Assembly: GCF_003123685.1 (NCBI RefSeq) | Contig: NZ_QCYJ01000172.1 | Span: forward strand, 62,001-126,000 | DNA length: 64,000 nt | Reading direction: 5' to 3' | From: Nocardia aurea | GTDB taxonomy: Bacteria > Actinomycetota > Actinomycetes > Mycobacteriales > Mycobacteriaceae | Shown here: piece by piece, positions 34,977 through 42,657 of the stretch | Layout: every line of letters starts with the position of its first letter | How positions within the stretch are numbered: position 1 is the stretch's first letter | The notes under the pieces: model-generated | Seen by the model: only the letters and a program-made list of their open reading frames with translations | Database searches by the model: none | Told to the model about the DNA's origin: nothing | Program-made: the position numbers and the translations under genes

Positions 34977-35013
34977 TTACTACTAGAACCTTAATACCAG
35001 GAGGCTGCGGCTC

Positions 35014-36069
35014 ATGGCGAGACCCTCTTTGTTCCAGCGCGCGACCGTGACACGGATCGTGAAGGAGAGCGTCGACGCCCGGACGTTCGTGCTCGCGCCG
35101 CACGACGGGCCGATCTCCTACATCGCCGGGCAGTTCTGCACATTCAAGGTCACCGTCGACGGCACCGAGCTGTATCGCGCGTATTCGATGTCCAGCGCAC
35201 CGGAAACCGATGGTGAGCTGATGACCACCGTCAAACGGGTGCCGGGCGGCGCGGTGTCGAACTGGATGCACGACAACCTCGGCGAGGGTGACGAAGTCGA
35301 GGTGACCAGGGCGGCCGGCCGGTTCTGCCTGCGCGAGACCGATGTCCCGCTGCTGGGTTTCAGTGGCGGCAGCGGTATCACCCCGATCCTGTCGCTGGCC
35401 AAATCCGCGCTCGCGACAACCAACCGATCGGTTCGGTTGTTGTGTGCCGATCGCGACGCGGATTCGGTGATCTTCGACACAGCGCTCAAGGAGTTGGCCC
35501 AGAAGTATCCGGGCAGGCTGGAAGTGATCAGGCACCTGGATTCCACGGCGGGTTTCCTCGACGCCGAGGCGATCAAGACCTTCGTCGGCGCCGACGGCCA
35601 CGGTGACAGTTACATCTGTGGCCCCGAGGCGTTCATGGAGATGATCGAACTCGCGCTGCCGGGACCGGGTCTGGTCCACAGCGAGCGATTCGGCGCCGCC
35701 GCGCCGATTCCGGGCGAGACCGTGGAGGCGACGCCCGACACCGTCGTGACCGCGCCCGTGCAGAGCCCGTCGCCCACCGAGGCGGCGGTCGCACTGGGTG
35801 ATGTCAACATCACCCTCAAGCGCAAGAAGAAGTCGGTGCCGCGCAAGGAGGGTGAGACGCTGCTCGAGAGCGCCCGCCGTGCCGGTTTCACCCCGCCGTT
35901 CTCGTGCGAGGCGGGCAACTGCGCCACCTGCATGGCCAAGGTGACCGCGGGCCACGCGACGATGCGCGCCAACCAGGCTCTGACCGACGACGAGGTCGAC
36001 GACGGCTACGTCCTGACCTGCCAGGCGGTGCCCGACAGCGAATCGATCACCGTCGACTACGACCAGTGA
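35014..36069 (+). CDS. KshB-like oxygenase reductase (FAD, NAD and 2Fe-2S)
   Basis: The 351-residue protein has an FAD-binding domain (RAYS at residues 55-58), a nucleotide domain (GFSGGSGITP, YICGPEAFM) and a C-terminal plant-type ferredoxin domain with Cys298, Cys303, Cys306 and Cys336. A Pro/Thr-rich linker (about residues 230-255) joins them. The order matches KshB/PaaE-type reductases, which feed electrons from NADH to Rieske oxygenases. The oxygenase at 18982 is the obvious partner: both promoters carry the operator, though 15 kb apart. AGGAGG precedes the ATG. Confidence 0.92.
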   Translation: MARPSLFQRATVTRIVKESVDARTFVLAPHDGPISYIAGQFCTFKVTVDGTELYRAYSMSSAPETDGELMTTVKRVPGGAVSNWMHDNLGEGDEVEVTRAAGRFCLRETDVPLLGFSGGSGITPILSLAKSALATTNRSVRLLCADRDADSVIFDTALKELAQKYPGRLEVIRHLDSTAGFLDAEAIKTFVGADGHGDSYICGPEAFMEMIELALPGPGLVHSERFGAAAPIPGETVEATPDTVVTAPVQSPSPTEAAVALGDVNITLKRKKKSVPRKEGETLLESARRAGFTPPFSCEAGNCATCMAKVTAGHATMRANQALTDDEVDDGYVLTCQAVPDSESITVDYDQ

Positions 36070-36075
36070 ACCGAG

Positions 36076-36106
36076 GGGGCGGCCCGTGAAAGTCACGGGC
36101 CGCCCC
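36076..36106. terminator. bidirectional terminator
   Basis: A 14-bp perfect stem (36076-36089 with 36093-36106) with a three-base loop between the convergent reductase and CoA-transferase genes; GGGTTTCG follows on the plus strand. Confidence 0.85.
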
Positions 36107-36127
36107 AGGGTTTCGTCGCGCACGGAC

Positions 36128-37174
36128 TCAGTCGTCGTGCTCACCGAGCCGAGGCGGCGGGCCGTACGCGGGCACGTACCCGTCGATCCGGATCGGATTG
36201 CCGACCAGACGGAACTGCCCCGCCGTCACCACCGCGTCCGGACTGGTGTCCAACGCCTCCGGCAGATCCCGCACGGCGGCCGCGGGAATGCCCAGCGGTC
36301 GCAGGCGCGCTTCCCAGCCGACCGCGGTATCGGCGGCCAACGCGGCGGTGACCGCGTCGAGCACCTCGGTGCGGCGCGCGGCGCGATCCGCCATCAGTTC
36401 GAACCCGTCGACACCCGCCTCGGCGGCGAAGGTCTTCCAGAACCCGTCGTGGGTCACGAACAGCGCGAGGTAGCCCCGCGCCGTCGGGAAGATCTGGGCC
36501 GGAACGTAATACGAGTGCGCGCCGTGTGGGCGGCGCTCGGGTCGCTTACCGTCGTTGAGATAGGCGGCGGCGTGATAGTTCAACTGCGACAGCATCGTCT
36601 CGTAGAGCGAGACGTCCACCTGCCCGCCCCGACCGGACACGATCTGGGCCAGCAGGCCGAGCGCGGCGGTCAGGCCGGTCGAGTTGTCGGCCGACGAATA
36701 GCCGGGCAGGGTCGGCGGACCCGCCGGATCGCCGGTGAGCGCCGCGATGCCCGCGGCGGCCTGGACGATGTAGTCGAACGCCGGGTCATCGCCGCCGTAG
36801 AGCCCGTATCCGGTGATCGCGACGCAGACGATCTTCTCGTTGTACTGCCGCAGCGCCTCGTAGGTGAGTCCGAGCCGCCGGATCGCCGACGGCTTCAGAT
36901 TCACCAGCAGCGCGTGCGACTGCCCGACCAGTTCACCGAGACGGGCCCGGCCCGCCTCGCTGCCGATCTCGATCCGGACACTACGTTTCCCACGGTTGAG
37001 GCTGGCGAAATAGCTGTCGCTGACCTGTCGGGAGATATCGCCGGTCGCGGGCTCGACCTTGGTGACCTCGGCCCCGAGATCGGCGAGCATCATCGTCGCG
37101 TACGGACCGGCGAGCATGGTGCCGACCTCGAGTATCCGAATCCCGGCCAGCGGGCCGGAATTCGGACCGCTCAT
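36128..37174 (-). CDS. family III CoA-transferase (CaiB/BaiF)
   Basis: The 348-residue protein has the N-terminal GIRILEVGTMLAGPYATMMLADLGAEV, RGKRSVRI and the catalytic Asp in AFDYIVQAAAG. It is shorter than classic 400-residue members and resembles the alpha-methylacyl-CoA racemase subgroup in size, so either CoA transfer or 2-methyl epimerisation is possible. The latter would suit a branched-chain pathway (inference). Its start overlaps the upstream oxidoreductase stop as ATGA. It is the last gene of the mutase operon. Confidence 0.84.
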   Translation of the reverse strand: MSGPNSGPLAGIRILEVGTMLAGPYATMMLADLGAEVTKVEPATGDISRQVSDSYFASLNRGKRSVRIEIGSEAGRARLGELVGQSHALLVNLKPSAIRRLGLTYEALRQYNEKIVCVAITGYGLYGGDDPAFDYIVQAAAGIAALTGDPAGPPTLPGYSSADNSTGLTAALGLLAQIVSGRGGQVDVSLYETMLSQLNYHAAAYLNDGKRPERRPHGAHSYYVPAQIFPTARGYLALFVTHDGFWKTFAAEAGVDGFELMADRAARRTEVLDAVTAALAADTAVGWEARLRPLGIPAAAVRDLPEALDTSPDAVVTAGQFRLVGNPIRIDGYVPAYGPPPRLGEHDD

Positions 37175-38127
37175 CGCAGCTCCTGGGCCAGCGCCGCGAT
37201 CATCTCCCTGGTGCGCTGCTTGGACGCCACCAGTTCGTCGCGGTTGTCGCCGATCGGCAGCAGCCGGATCGACATATCGGTCGCGCCCGCGTCGGCGTAG
37301 CGCCGCAGACCTGCCTCGATCTGCTTCTCGTCACCGGCGATGCACATATCGCCGACATTGCGCGCCGACCCCTGATCCAGCAGCCGCTGGTAGTTCGGCG
37401 ACACCTCGGCCTCGGCGAGAATGCGATTGGCGCGCGCCTTCGCCTCGTCGACCCGGCTGGGTTCACACAGGCAGACCGGAAGTCCGGCGACCACGCGCGG
37501 CGCGGGCCTGCCCGCGTCGGCGGCGGCCTTGCTGATCTTGGGGACGATATGGCTCTCGATGGCGCGCTCGTCGGCCATCCACAGCACGGTGCCGTCGGCC
37601 TGCTCGCCCGCGATGCGAAGCATCACCGGTCCCAGCGCCGCGATCAGCACCGGCACCGGGGCGACCGGGCCGAGATCGAGGGGGTTGTGCACCGTGAACG
37701 TATCGTTCTCCACGTCCACCGAACCCGACCCGAGCAGTCCCGCGTTGAGCACCTCGAGGTAGTCGCGGGTGTAGGCGGCCGGCTTGTCGTAGGGCAGGCC
37801 GAGCATATCGCTGACGATCCAGTGGTGCGACGGGCCGACGCCGAGCGCCAGCCTGCCACCGGACGCGGCGTGCGCCGACAACGCCTGGCGCGCCAGCGCG
37901 ATGGGATGCTGCGCCTGCAACGGCACCACGGCGGTACCCAATTCGATACGCGAAGTTTTCAAACCCATCGCGGCGATCGTGATCAGGGCGTCGAAATCGG
38001 TGGGGATCTGCGGGATCCACGCCGTGTCCATCCCGGCCGATTCGGCCCACTCGATATCGCGCAACATGCGCTCGAGCTTGCGCCCGGAGTCACCCCGCTC
38101 CGGCCCGATCATTACTCCGATGCGCAC
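37171..38127 (-). CDS. luciferase-like (F420/FMN) oxidoreductase
   Basis: The 318-residue LLM-fold protein has GVMIGPERGD at strand 1, ELGTAVVPLQAQHPIALARQA and RLALGVGPSHHWIV, the usual TIM-barrel cofactor-binding segments. Length and motifs match F420-dependent dehydrogenases/reductases of actinobacteria rather than two-component luciferases. It would catalyse hydride transfer on an alcohol, enone or CoA ester. It lies between the mutase genes and the CoA-transferase in one operon, so it probably acts on the same intermediates; the substrate is unknown. Confidence 0.85.
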   Translation of the reverse strand: MRIGVMIGPERGDSGRKLERMLRDIEWAESAGMDTAWIPQIPTDFDALITIAAMGLKTSRIELGTAVVPLQAQHPIALARQALSAHAASGGRLALGVGPSHHWIVSDMLGLPYDKPAAYTRDYLEVLNAGLLGSGSVDVENDTFTVHNPLDLGPVAPVPVLIAALGPVMLRIAGEQADGTVLWMADERAIESHIVPKISKAAADAGRPAPRVVAGLPVCLCEPSRVDEAKARANRILAEAEVSPNYQRLLDQGSARNVGDMCIAGDEKQIEAGLRRYADAGATDMSIRLLPIGDNRDELVASKQRTREMIAALAQELR

Positions 38128-38164
38128 TGTTCCTCCAAGCTGTGTGTCTTCGGCATCCGTTGGA

Positions 38165-38563
38165 TCACGGGGCCGGTGTTCCGGTCAGTGCGCGAATCTC
38201 GGTGACGAGCGTCTCGAGCGGAGTGCTGGTCGGGAAGACCGCCTTCGCACCCGCTTCGAGCAGCTTCGGCACGTCGGCCTGCGGGATGGTCCCGCCGACG
38301 ACCACCGCGATATCACCGGCGTCGGCCTCGCGCAGCGCGTTCACCACGCGGGCGGTGAGCGCGACGTGCGCGCCCGACAGGATGCTGAGGCCGACGACGG
38401 CGACGTCCTCCTGCAAGGCGATGGAGACGATGTCCTCCACGCGCTGGCGAATCCCGGTGTAGACCACCTCGAATCCGGCGTCGCGCAGCGTGCGGGCGAC
38501 GATCTTCGCGCCGCGGTCGTGTCCGTCCAGACCTGGTTTGGCGACCAGTACGCGAGCGGGCAT
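38165..38563 (-). CDS. acyl-CoA mutase small subunit (B12-binding)
   Basis: The 132-residue protein is a stand-alone cobalamin-binding domain. It has DxHxxG (Asp13-Gly-His15-Asp-Arg-Gly18), in which His15 is the lower axial ligand of B12, followed by LSILSGAH and VVVGGTIP. This separated form is typical of isobutyryl-CoA and related mutases, not the fused two-domain methylmalonyl-CoA mutase. ATG at 38563 overlaps the large-subunit stop (ATGA). Confidence 0.92.
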   Translation of the reverse strand: MPARVLVAKPGLDGHDRGAKIVARTLRDAGFEVVYTGIRQRVEDIVSIALQEDVAVVGLSILSGAHVALTARVVNALREADAGDIAVVVGGTIPQADVPKLLEAGAKAVFPTSTPLETLVTEIRALTGTPAP

Positions 38564-40143
38564 CAGAACACCACCGGCTGCTGGAATTCGCCCCACACCG
38601 ACTTCAGCGCGGCGGTCATCTCACCGACCGTGCAGTAGGCGTTGGCGCAATCGATCAGGCGATGCATCAGGTTGTCGTCTCCTTCGGCGCCGCGCGAGAG
38701 CGCGGCAAGGGTGTCACGAACGGCGGCGGGATCACGTTCGGCTTTCACCCGCGCCAGTCGCTTGAGCTGTCGCTCGCGCCCCTCGGCGTCGAGTTCGTAG
38801 GTACCGATGTCGGGGGCGGGCTCGTCGGAGACGAATTTGTTGACACCGACCACCGGACGTTCGCCCTTCTCCACCTCGTGGTGGAGTTTGAACGCCTCGT
38901 CGGCGATGAGGCCCTGGAGGTAACCGTCTTCGATGCAGCGCACCATGCCGCCGTGATCGTCGAGGTCACGCATGATCTCGATGATCTTCTCCTCGGTGGC
39001 GTCGGTGAGCGCTTCCACGAAGTAGGAGCCGCCGAGCGGGTCGGCGACCCGGGTCACGCCGGTCTCGTAGGCGAGCACCTGCTGGGTGCGCAGCGCCAGG
39101 GTCGCCGAATCCTCGCTCGGCAGCGCGAACGGCTCGTCCCACGCGGCGGTGAACATCGACTGCACCCCGCCGAGCACCGAGGCCAGCGCCTCGTAGGCGA
39201 CGCGGACCAGGTTGTTCTGGGCCTGCGGCGCGTACAGCGAGGCGCCGCCGGCCACACAGCCGAAACGGAACATCGAGGCCTTGTCGGTGGTCGCGCCGTA
39301 CCGCTCGCGCACCAGGGTCGCCCAGCGACGCCTGCCCGCGCGGTACTTCGCGATCTCCTCGAAGAAATCGCCGTGGGTGTAGAAGAAGAAGGAGATCTGC
39401 GGGGCGAACTGATCGATCGTCATCCGGCCGCGCTCGACGACGGTGTCGCAGTAGGTGACGCCGTCGGCCAGCGTGAACGCCATCTCCTGCACGGCGGTCG
39501 CGCCCGCGTCGCGGAAATGCGCCCCGGCCACCGAGATCGCGTTGAACCGCGGTACCTCCGCGGCACAGAACTCGATGGTGTCGGCGATCAGGCGAAGCGA
39601 GGGCTCCGGCGGCCAGATCCAGGTGCCGCGCGAGGCGTATTCCTTGAGGATGTCGTTCTGGATCGTGCCGGTCAGCTTCTCCCTGGGCACACCCTTCTTC
39701 TCCGCGGCGGCCACGTAGAAGGCCAGCAGGATCGCGGCGGTGCCGTTGATCGTGAAGCTCGTGCTGATCTTGTCCAGCGGGATGCCGTCGAAGAGCACCT
39801 CGGCGTCGGCGAGGGTGTCGACCGCGACACCGACGCGGCCGACTTCCTCGCTCACCTCGGGGTCGTCGGAGTCGTACCCGCACTGGGTGGGGAGGTCGAG
39901 CGCGACCGACAAGCCGGTACCGCCCTGCCCGAGCAGGTAGCGGTATCGCTCATTGGACTCTTCGGCGGTTCCGAAACCGGAGTACTGCCGGAAAGTCCAC
40001 AGCCGCCCCCGGTAGCCGGTGGCGAAGTTTCCGCGCGTGAAGGGATAAGCGCCCGGGTCGGGCGGGTCACCGCGCCGGTCATCCGGTCCGTAGATCGGCT
40101 CCAGCGGGATTCCGGACGAGGTCTGCACTTGGTTGTTCATCAT
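38563..40143 (-). CDS. B12-dependent acyl-CoA mutase large subunit
   Basis: The 526-residue protein is the substrate-binding TIM barrel of a methylmalonyl-CoA mutase-type enzyme. By exact spacing with Propionibacterium methylmalonyl-CoA mutase, Tyr54 matches Tyr89, Gln162 matches Gln197, Arg172 matches Arg207 and His209 matches His244. Tyr89/Arg207 are the residues that favour a carboxylated (malonyl-type) substrate. Ala208 replaces the neighbouring Tyr243, which should enlarge the pocket. So this is probably a mutase for a bulkier dicarboxyl-CoA or a novel acyl-CoA. With the small subunit it performs carbon-skeleton rearrangement. ATG 40143, with a second Met at 40140. Confidence 0.9.
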   Translation of the reverse strand: MMNNQVQTSSGIPLEPIYGPDDRRGDPPDPGAYPFTRGNFATGYRGRLWTFRQYSGFGTAEESNERYRYLLGQGGTGLSVALDLPTQCGYDSDDPEVSEEVGRVGVAVDTLADAEVLFDGIPLDKISTSFTINGTAAILLAFYVAAAEKKGVPREKLTGTIQNDILKEYASRGTWIWPPEPSLRLIADTIEFCAAEVPRFNAISVAGAHFRDAGATAVQEMAFTLADGVTYCDTVVERGRMTIDQFAPQISFFFYTHGDFFEEIAKYRAGRRRWATLVRERYGATTDKASMFRFGCVAGGASLYAPQAQNNLVRVAYEALASVLGGVQSMFTAAWDEPFALPSEDSATLALRTQQVLAYETGVTRVADPLGGSYFVEALTDATEEKIIEIMRDLDDHGGMVRCIEDGYLQGLIADEAFKLHHEVEKGERPVVGVNKFVSDEPAPDIGTYELDAEGRERQLKRLARVKAERDPAAVRDTLAALSRGAEGDDNLMHRLIDCANAYCTVGEMTAALKSVWGEFQQPVVF

Positions 40144-40166
40144 TGAATACGATACTTTCGCTTTAG

Positions 40167-40181
40167 GAGAATGCCAATACC
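40167..40181. promoter_or_regulatory. degenerate regulon operator GAGAATgccAATACC
   Basis: One perfect half-site and three matches of six in the other, between the divergent mutase operon and SDR gene, in the same position as other copies. Binding would be weaker. Confidence 0.5.
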
Positions 40182-40240
40182 GTTTGGTGTGAACGAGACC
40201 GCAAAATGTTCTCGGGACACTCTCGGGACTGAGGAGAACG

Positions 40241-41077
40241 ATGTCCGATCAGGAACGACAACTGACCGACCGCACGCTGGTCGTCTCCGGCGCGAGTCGC
40301 GGAATCGGGCTGGCGATCGCCCTCGCCGCCGCCGAGCAGGGCGCGAACGTCGTGCTGCTCGCCAAGACCGCCGAACCGCATCCGCGGCTGCCCGGCACCG
40401 TCCACACCGCGGCCGCCGACGTCGAGGCCGCGGGCGGACGCGCCGCGGCGGTGGTCGGCGACGTGCGTAACGAAGACGATGTCCAGCGGGCCGTCGACCT
40501 CGCCGTCGAACGATTCGGCGGCGTCGACCTGGTCGTGAACAACGCCAGCGCCATCGCCACCGAGCCGACCGAGCAGCTCTCGGCCAAGAAGTTCGACCTG
40601 ATGCAGGACATCAATATCCGCGGCACCTTCCTGCTGACCAAGGCGTCCCTTCCGCACCTGCGCAAATCGGCCAACGCGCACGTGCTGACCATCGCGCCGC
40701 CGATCAACATGAATCCGTACTGGCTCGGCGCGCACCCGGTCTACACGCTGTCCAAATACGGCATGAGCCTGCTGACCCTCGGCTGGGCCACCGAGTACGC
40801 CGACGCCGCGATCGCCTTCAACTGCCTGTGGCCGCAGACCTATATCGCCACCTCGGCGGTCGCCAATCTCGAAAGCGGCGAAGAAGGTCTGGCCGCCGCC
40901 CGCAGCCCGCGCATCATGGCCGACGCCGCCGTCGCGATCATGACCCAGCCCTCGGGCAAGATCACCGGGAACACCTTCATCGACGAGGACGCGGTGAAGC
41001 GCTTCACCGGCATCGACGACATGTCCCGCTACGGCGGTGGCGACAACCCCACGCTCGACCTCTTCCTCGACGCCTGA
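40241..41077 (+). CDS. SDR oxidoreductase, HSDL2-like
   Basis: The 278-residue protein has SGASRGIGLAI, VNNASAI, the stretch KKFDLMQDINIRGTF, and YTLSKYGM as catalytic Tyr-Lys. NNASAIxxxxTE and KKFDLMxxINxRGTF are typical of HSDL2-type peroxisomal/actinobacterial SDRs. A serine strand reading TIAPPIN lacks the usual Ser, as in that subgroup. It diverges from the mutase operon across a weak operator and has GAGGAG before its ATG. A fatty- or branched-acyl intermediate is a likely substrate. Confidence 0.86.
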   Translation: MSDQERQLTDRTLVVSGASRGIGLAIALAAAEQGANVVLLAKTAEPHPRLPGTVHTAAADVEAAGGRAAAVVGDVRNEDDVQRAVDLAVERFGGVDLVVNNASAIATEPTEQLSAKKFDLMQDINIRGTFLLTKASLPHLRKSANAHVLTIAPPINMNPYWLGAHPVYTLSKYGMSLLTLGWATEYADAAIAFNCLWPQTYIATSAVANLESGEEGLAAARSPRIMADAAVAIMTQPSGKITGNTFIDEDAVKRFTGIDDMSRYGGGDNPTLDLFLDA

Positions 41078-41084
41078 TCCGCGA

Positions 41085-41119
41085 GTGCGGTTCCCGGCGG
41101 CATCGGCCGGGAACCGCAC
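41085..41119. terminator. bidirectional terminator
   Basis: A 14-bp perfect stem (41085-41098 with 41106-41119) between the convergent SDR and XdhC-family genes. Confidence 0.82.
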
Positions 41120-41136
41120 CCCGAGCCCCCCGATGT

Positions 41137-42237
41137 TCACCCCGTGGCGAGTTGCTCGGCCTGCGTCCCGCCGGACACGAGGCCACCCGGATGAATGGGG
41201 CGATCGGTCACCGACAGCGGCCGCGCCGAACCACCCCGTCGCACGGCGACGATCTCCGCGCCGATCGCGACGGCGGTCTCCTCCGGCGTCTGCCCGCCGA
41301 GTTCGAGGCCGATCGGCGAACGCAGCCGACGCAACTGCTCCTCGCCCAGTCCGGCCGCGCGCAATCGCAGCCTTCGTTCGCGGTCCGCGCGCCGCGACCC
41401 CATCGCGCCGACATAGGCCACCGGGCGTCGCAGCGCCTCGACCAGTACGGGAATGTCGAATTTCGGATCGTGGGTCAGCACGCAGATGACGGTGCGCGCG
41501 TCGACGTGGGTGCGCGCGAGATAGGTATTCGGCCATTCGCGGACGACCTCGTGCGCGTCGGGCATCCTGGCCGGATCGGCGAAGGCGGGACGCGCCTCGC
41601 AGACGGTGACGTGGTAGCCGAGCAACCGGCCGACCCGGCACAGCGCGGTGGTGAAATCCGTCGCGCCGAAGACGAGCATGCGCGGGGGCGGCGCGAACGA
41701 TTCTATGAAAACCGTTCTTTCCCGATCAGCGCAGCCGATCACCCGTACCGCGGTGCTCGCGGTGTCGAGCATGGCCCGCGCCCGAGCGACGAGTGTCGGA
41801 TCGGCGTCGGGCCCGACCACACTGTCCGGGCGCAGAGCCAGCATCGCCCCCGACTCCAGATCGCGCACGAGCGCGACCGGTCCACCGTCGGCGTCGAGGA
41901 CGGCTTCGACGATCGGATACCGGTCCGGGGTGATCCGATGGACCAGAATCTCCAACTCACCGCCACAGGTCAGGCCGACGGCAAAAGCATCGCTATCGCT
42001 GTATCCGAAAATCTCGCGGACTGGTTCGCCGGTCTCCAGTACTCGGCCGCACAATTCGAGGACCGCGCCCTCGACGCATCCTCCGGACAGACTCCCCCGA
42101 ATATTGCCCTCGGCGTCCACGGCCATCGTCGCCCCGGGCGGACGCGGCGCGCTTCCGGTCACGCCGACCACCGTGGCCAGCACATACGAGATCCCCGCGG
42201 CATGCCAGCGCAGCAGATGCGCACCGAGTTCACGCAT
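41137..42237 (-). CDS. xdhC: XdhC/CoxI-family molybdenum enzyme maturation protein
   Basis: The 366-residue protein begins with the XdhC domain (ATVVGVTGSAPRPPGATMAV, then SGGCVEGAVL with a conserved Cys) and ends in a Rossmann-fold domain (VFGATDF, VICVLTHDPKFDIPVL). XdhC proteins bind sulfurated molybdenum cofactor and insert it into xanthine-dehydrogenase-type hydroxylases. That fits the divergent molybdenum hydroxylase at 42658-46431. ATG 42237 begins the conserved domain. An operator lies 99 bp upstream. Confidence 0.88.
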   Translation of the reverse strand: MRELGAHLLRWHAAGISYVLATVVGVTGSAPRPPGATMAVDAEGNIRGSLSGGCVEGAVLELCGRVLETGEPVREIFGYSDSDAFAVGLTCGGELEILVHRITPDRYPIVEAVLDADGGPVALVRDLESGAMLALRPDSVVGPDADPTLVARARAMLDTASTAVRVIGCADRERTVFIESFAPPPRMLVFGATDFTTALCRVGRLLGYHVTVCEARPAFADPARMPDAHEVVREWPNTYLARTHVDARTVICVLTHDPKFDIPVLVEALRRPVAYVGAMGSRRADRERRLRLRAAGLGEEQLRRLRSPIGLELGGQTPEETAVAIGAEIVAVRRGGSARPLSVTDRPIHPGGLVSGGTQAEQLATG

Positions 42238-42335
42238 GGCAGTCCTCTCGCAGTCATCGGCCCGGCCCGCGAGAACGGCCCGCCGCCGATCGGATCGGAG
42301 TCTGCCGAGAACTCCGATCACGTCGCACTCTCAGC

Positions 42336-42350
42336 GAGAATACAATTCTC
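42336..42350. promoter_or_regulatory. regulon operator GAGAATacaATTCTC
   Basis: Perfect palindrome flanked by C/G (CGAGAAT...ATTCTCG, extending it one base each side). It lies 40 bp upstream of the -35 of the Mo-hydroxylase promoter and 99 bp before xdhC. Confidence 0.88.
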
Positions 42351-42389
42351 GTACGATTCTAGCGGCATATCCGTTTGCGGCATAGGCGG

Positions 42390-42418
42390 TTGACATTCCG
42401 CGAATCCCAGTGCTAAAC
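42390..42418 (+). promoter_or_regulatory. probable sigma70-type promoter
   Basis: A consensus TTGACA at 42390-42395, then 17 bp, then CTAAAC as an approximate -10. It would give a leader of about 230 nt for the large-subunit gene. Confidence 0.45.
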
Positions 42419-42657
42419 ACATGTTCAGCATCCACGAACGGCACCCGTCGTCCCGCGAGCGGTCCGCAGCCCCGGCCCGCGCGCCCGACCCCGACCTCCG
42501 ATCACGATGCCCCCTCACGATGTCCGAACTCGCCGACGGCGCCGAGCCCGCGCGGGGCGGGGCCGGTCGGCATCCGAGGTGAACGGAGTACCAGCCGGAT
42601 GACTTCTTCCAGGCAGCCCATCGGGGTGGACGGCGGATACGGCCGGAGACCCGCGCG

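Larger units (their letters stand above)
42238..42657. other. divergent control region and long leader of Mo-hydroxylase operon
   Basis: The 420-bp gap holds an operator (42336-42350) and a probable promoter (42390-42418). The remaining 240 bp, to the large-subunit ATG, are GC-rich; an open frame starting at about 42420 encodes a low-complexity Arg/Pro-rich peptide and is not credible as a gene. Confidence 0.6.

Noticed and set aside
34939..36144. N-terminal extension of the acyl-CoA synthetase to a frame of 875 codons
   Set aside because: The extension is antisense to the KshB-like reductase and crosses the operator at 34962. The ligase fold begins at the ATG at 34938.
42420..42582. Small open frame in the leader of the Mo-hydroxylase operon
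   Set aside because: The translation is low-complexity Arg/Pro/Ala, with no ribosome-binding site and no likely leader-peptide features.
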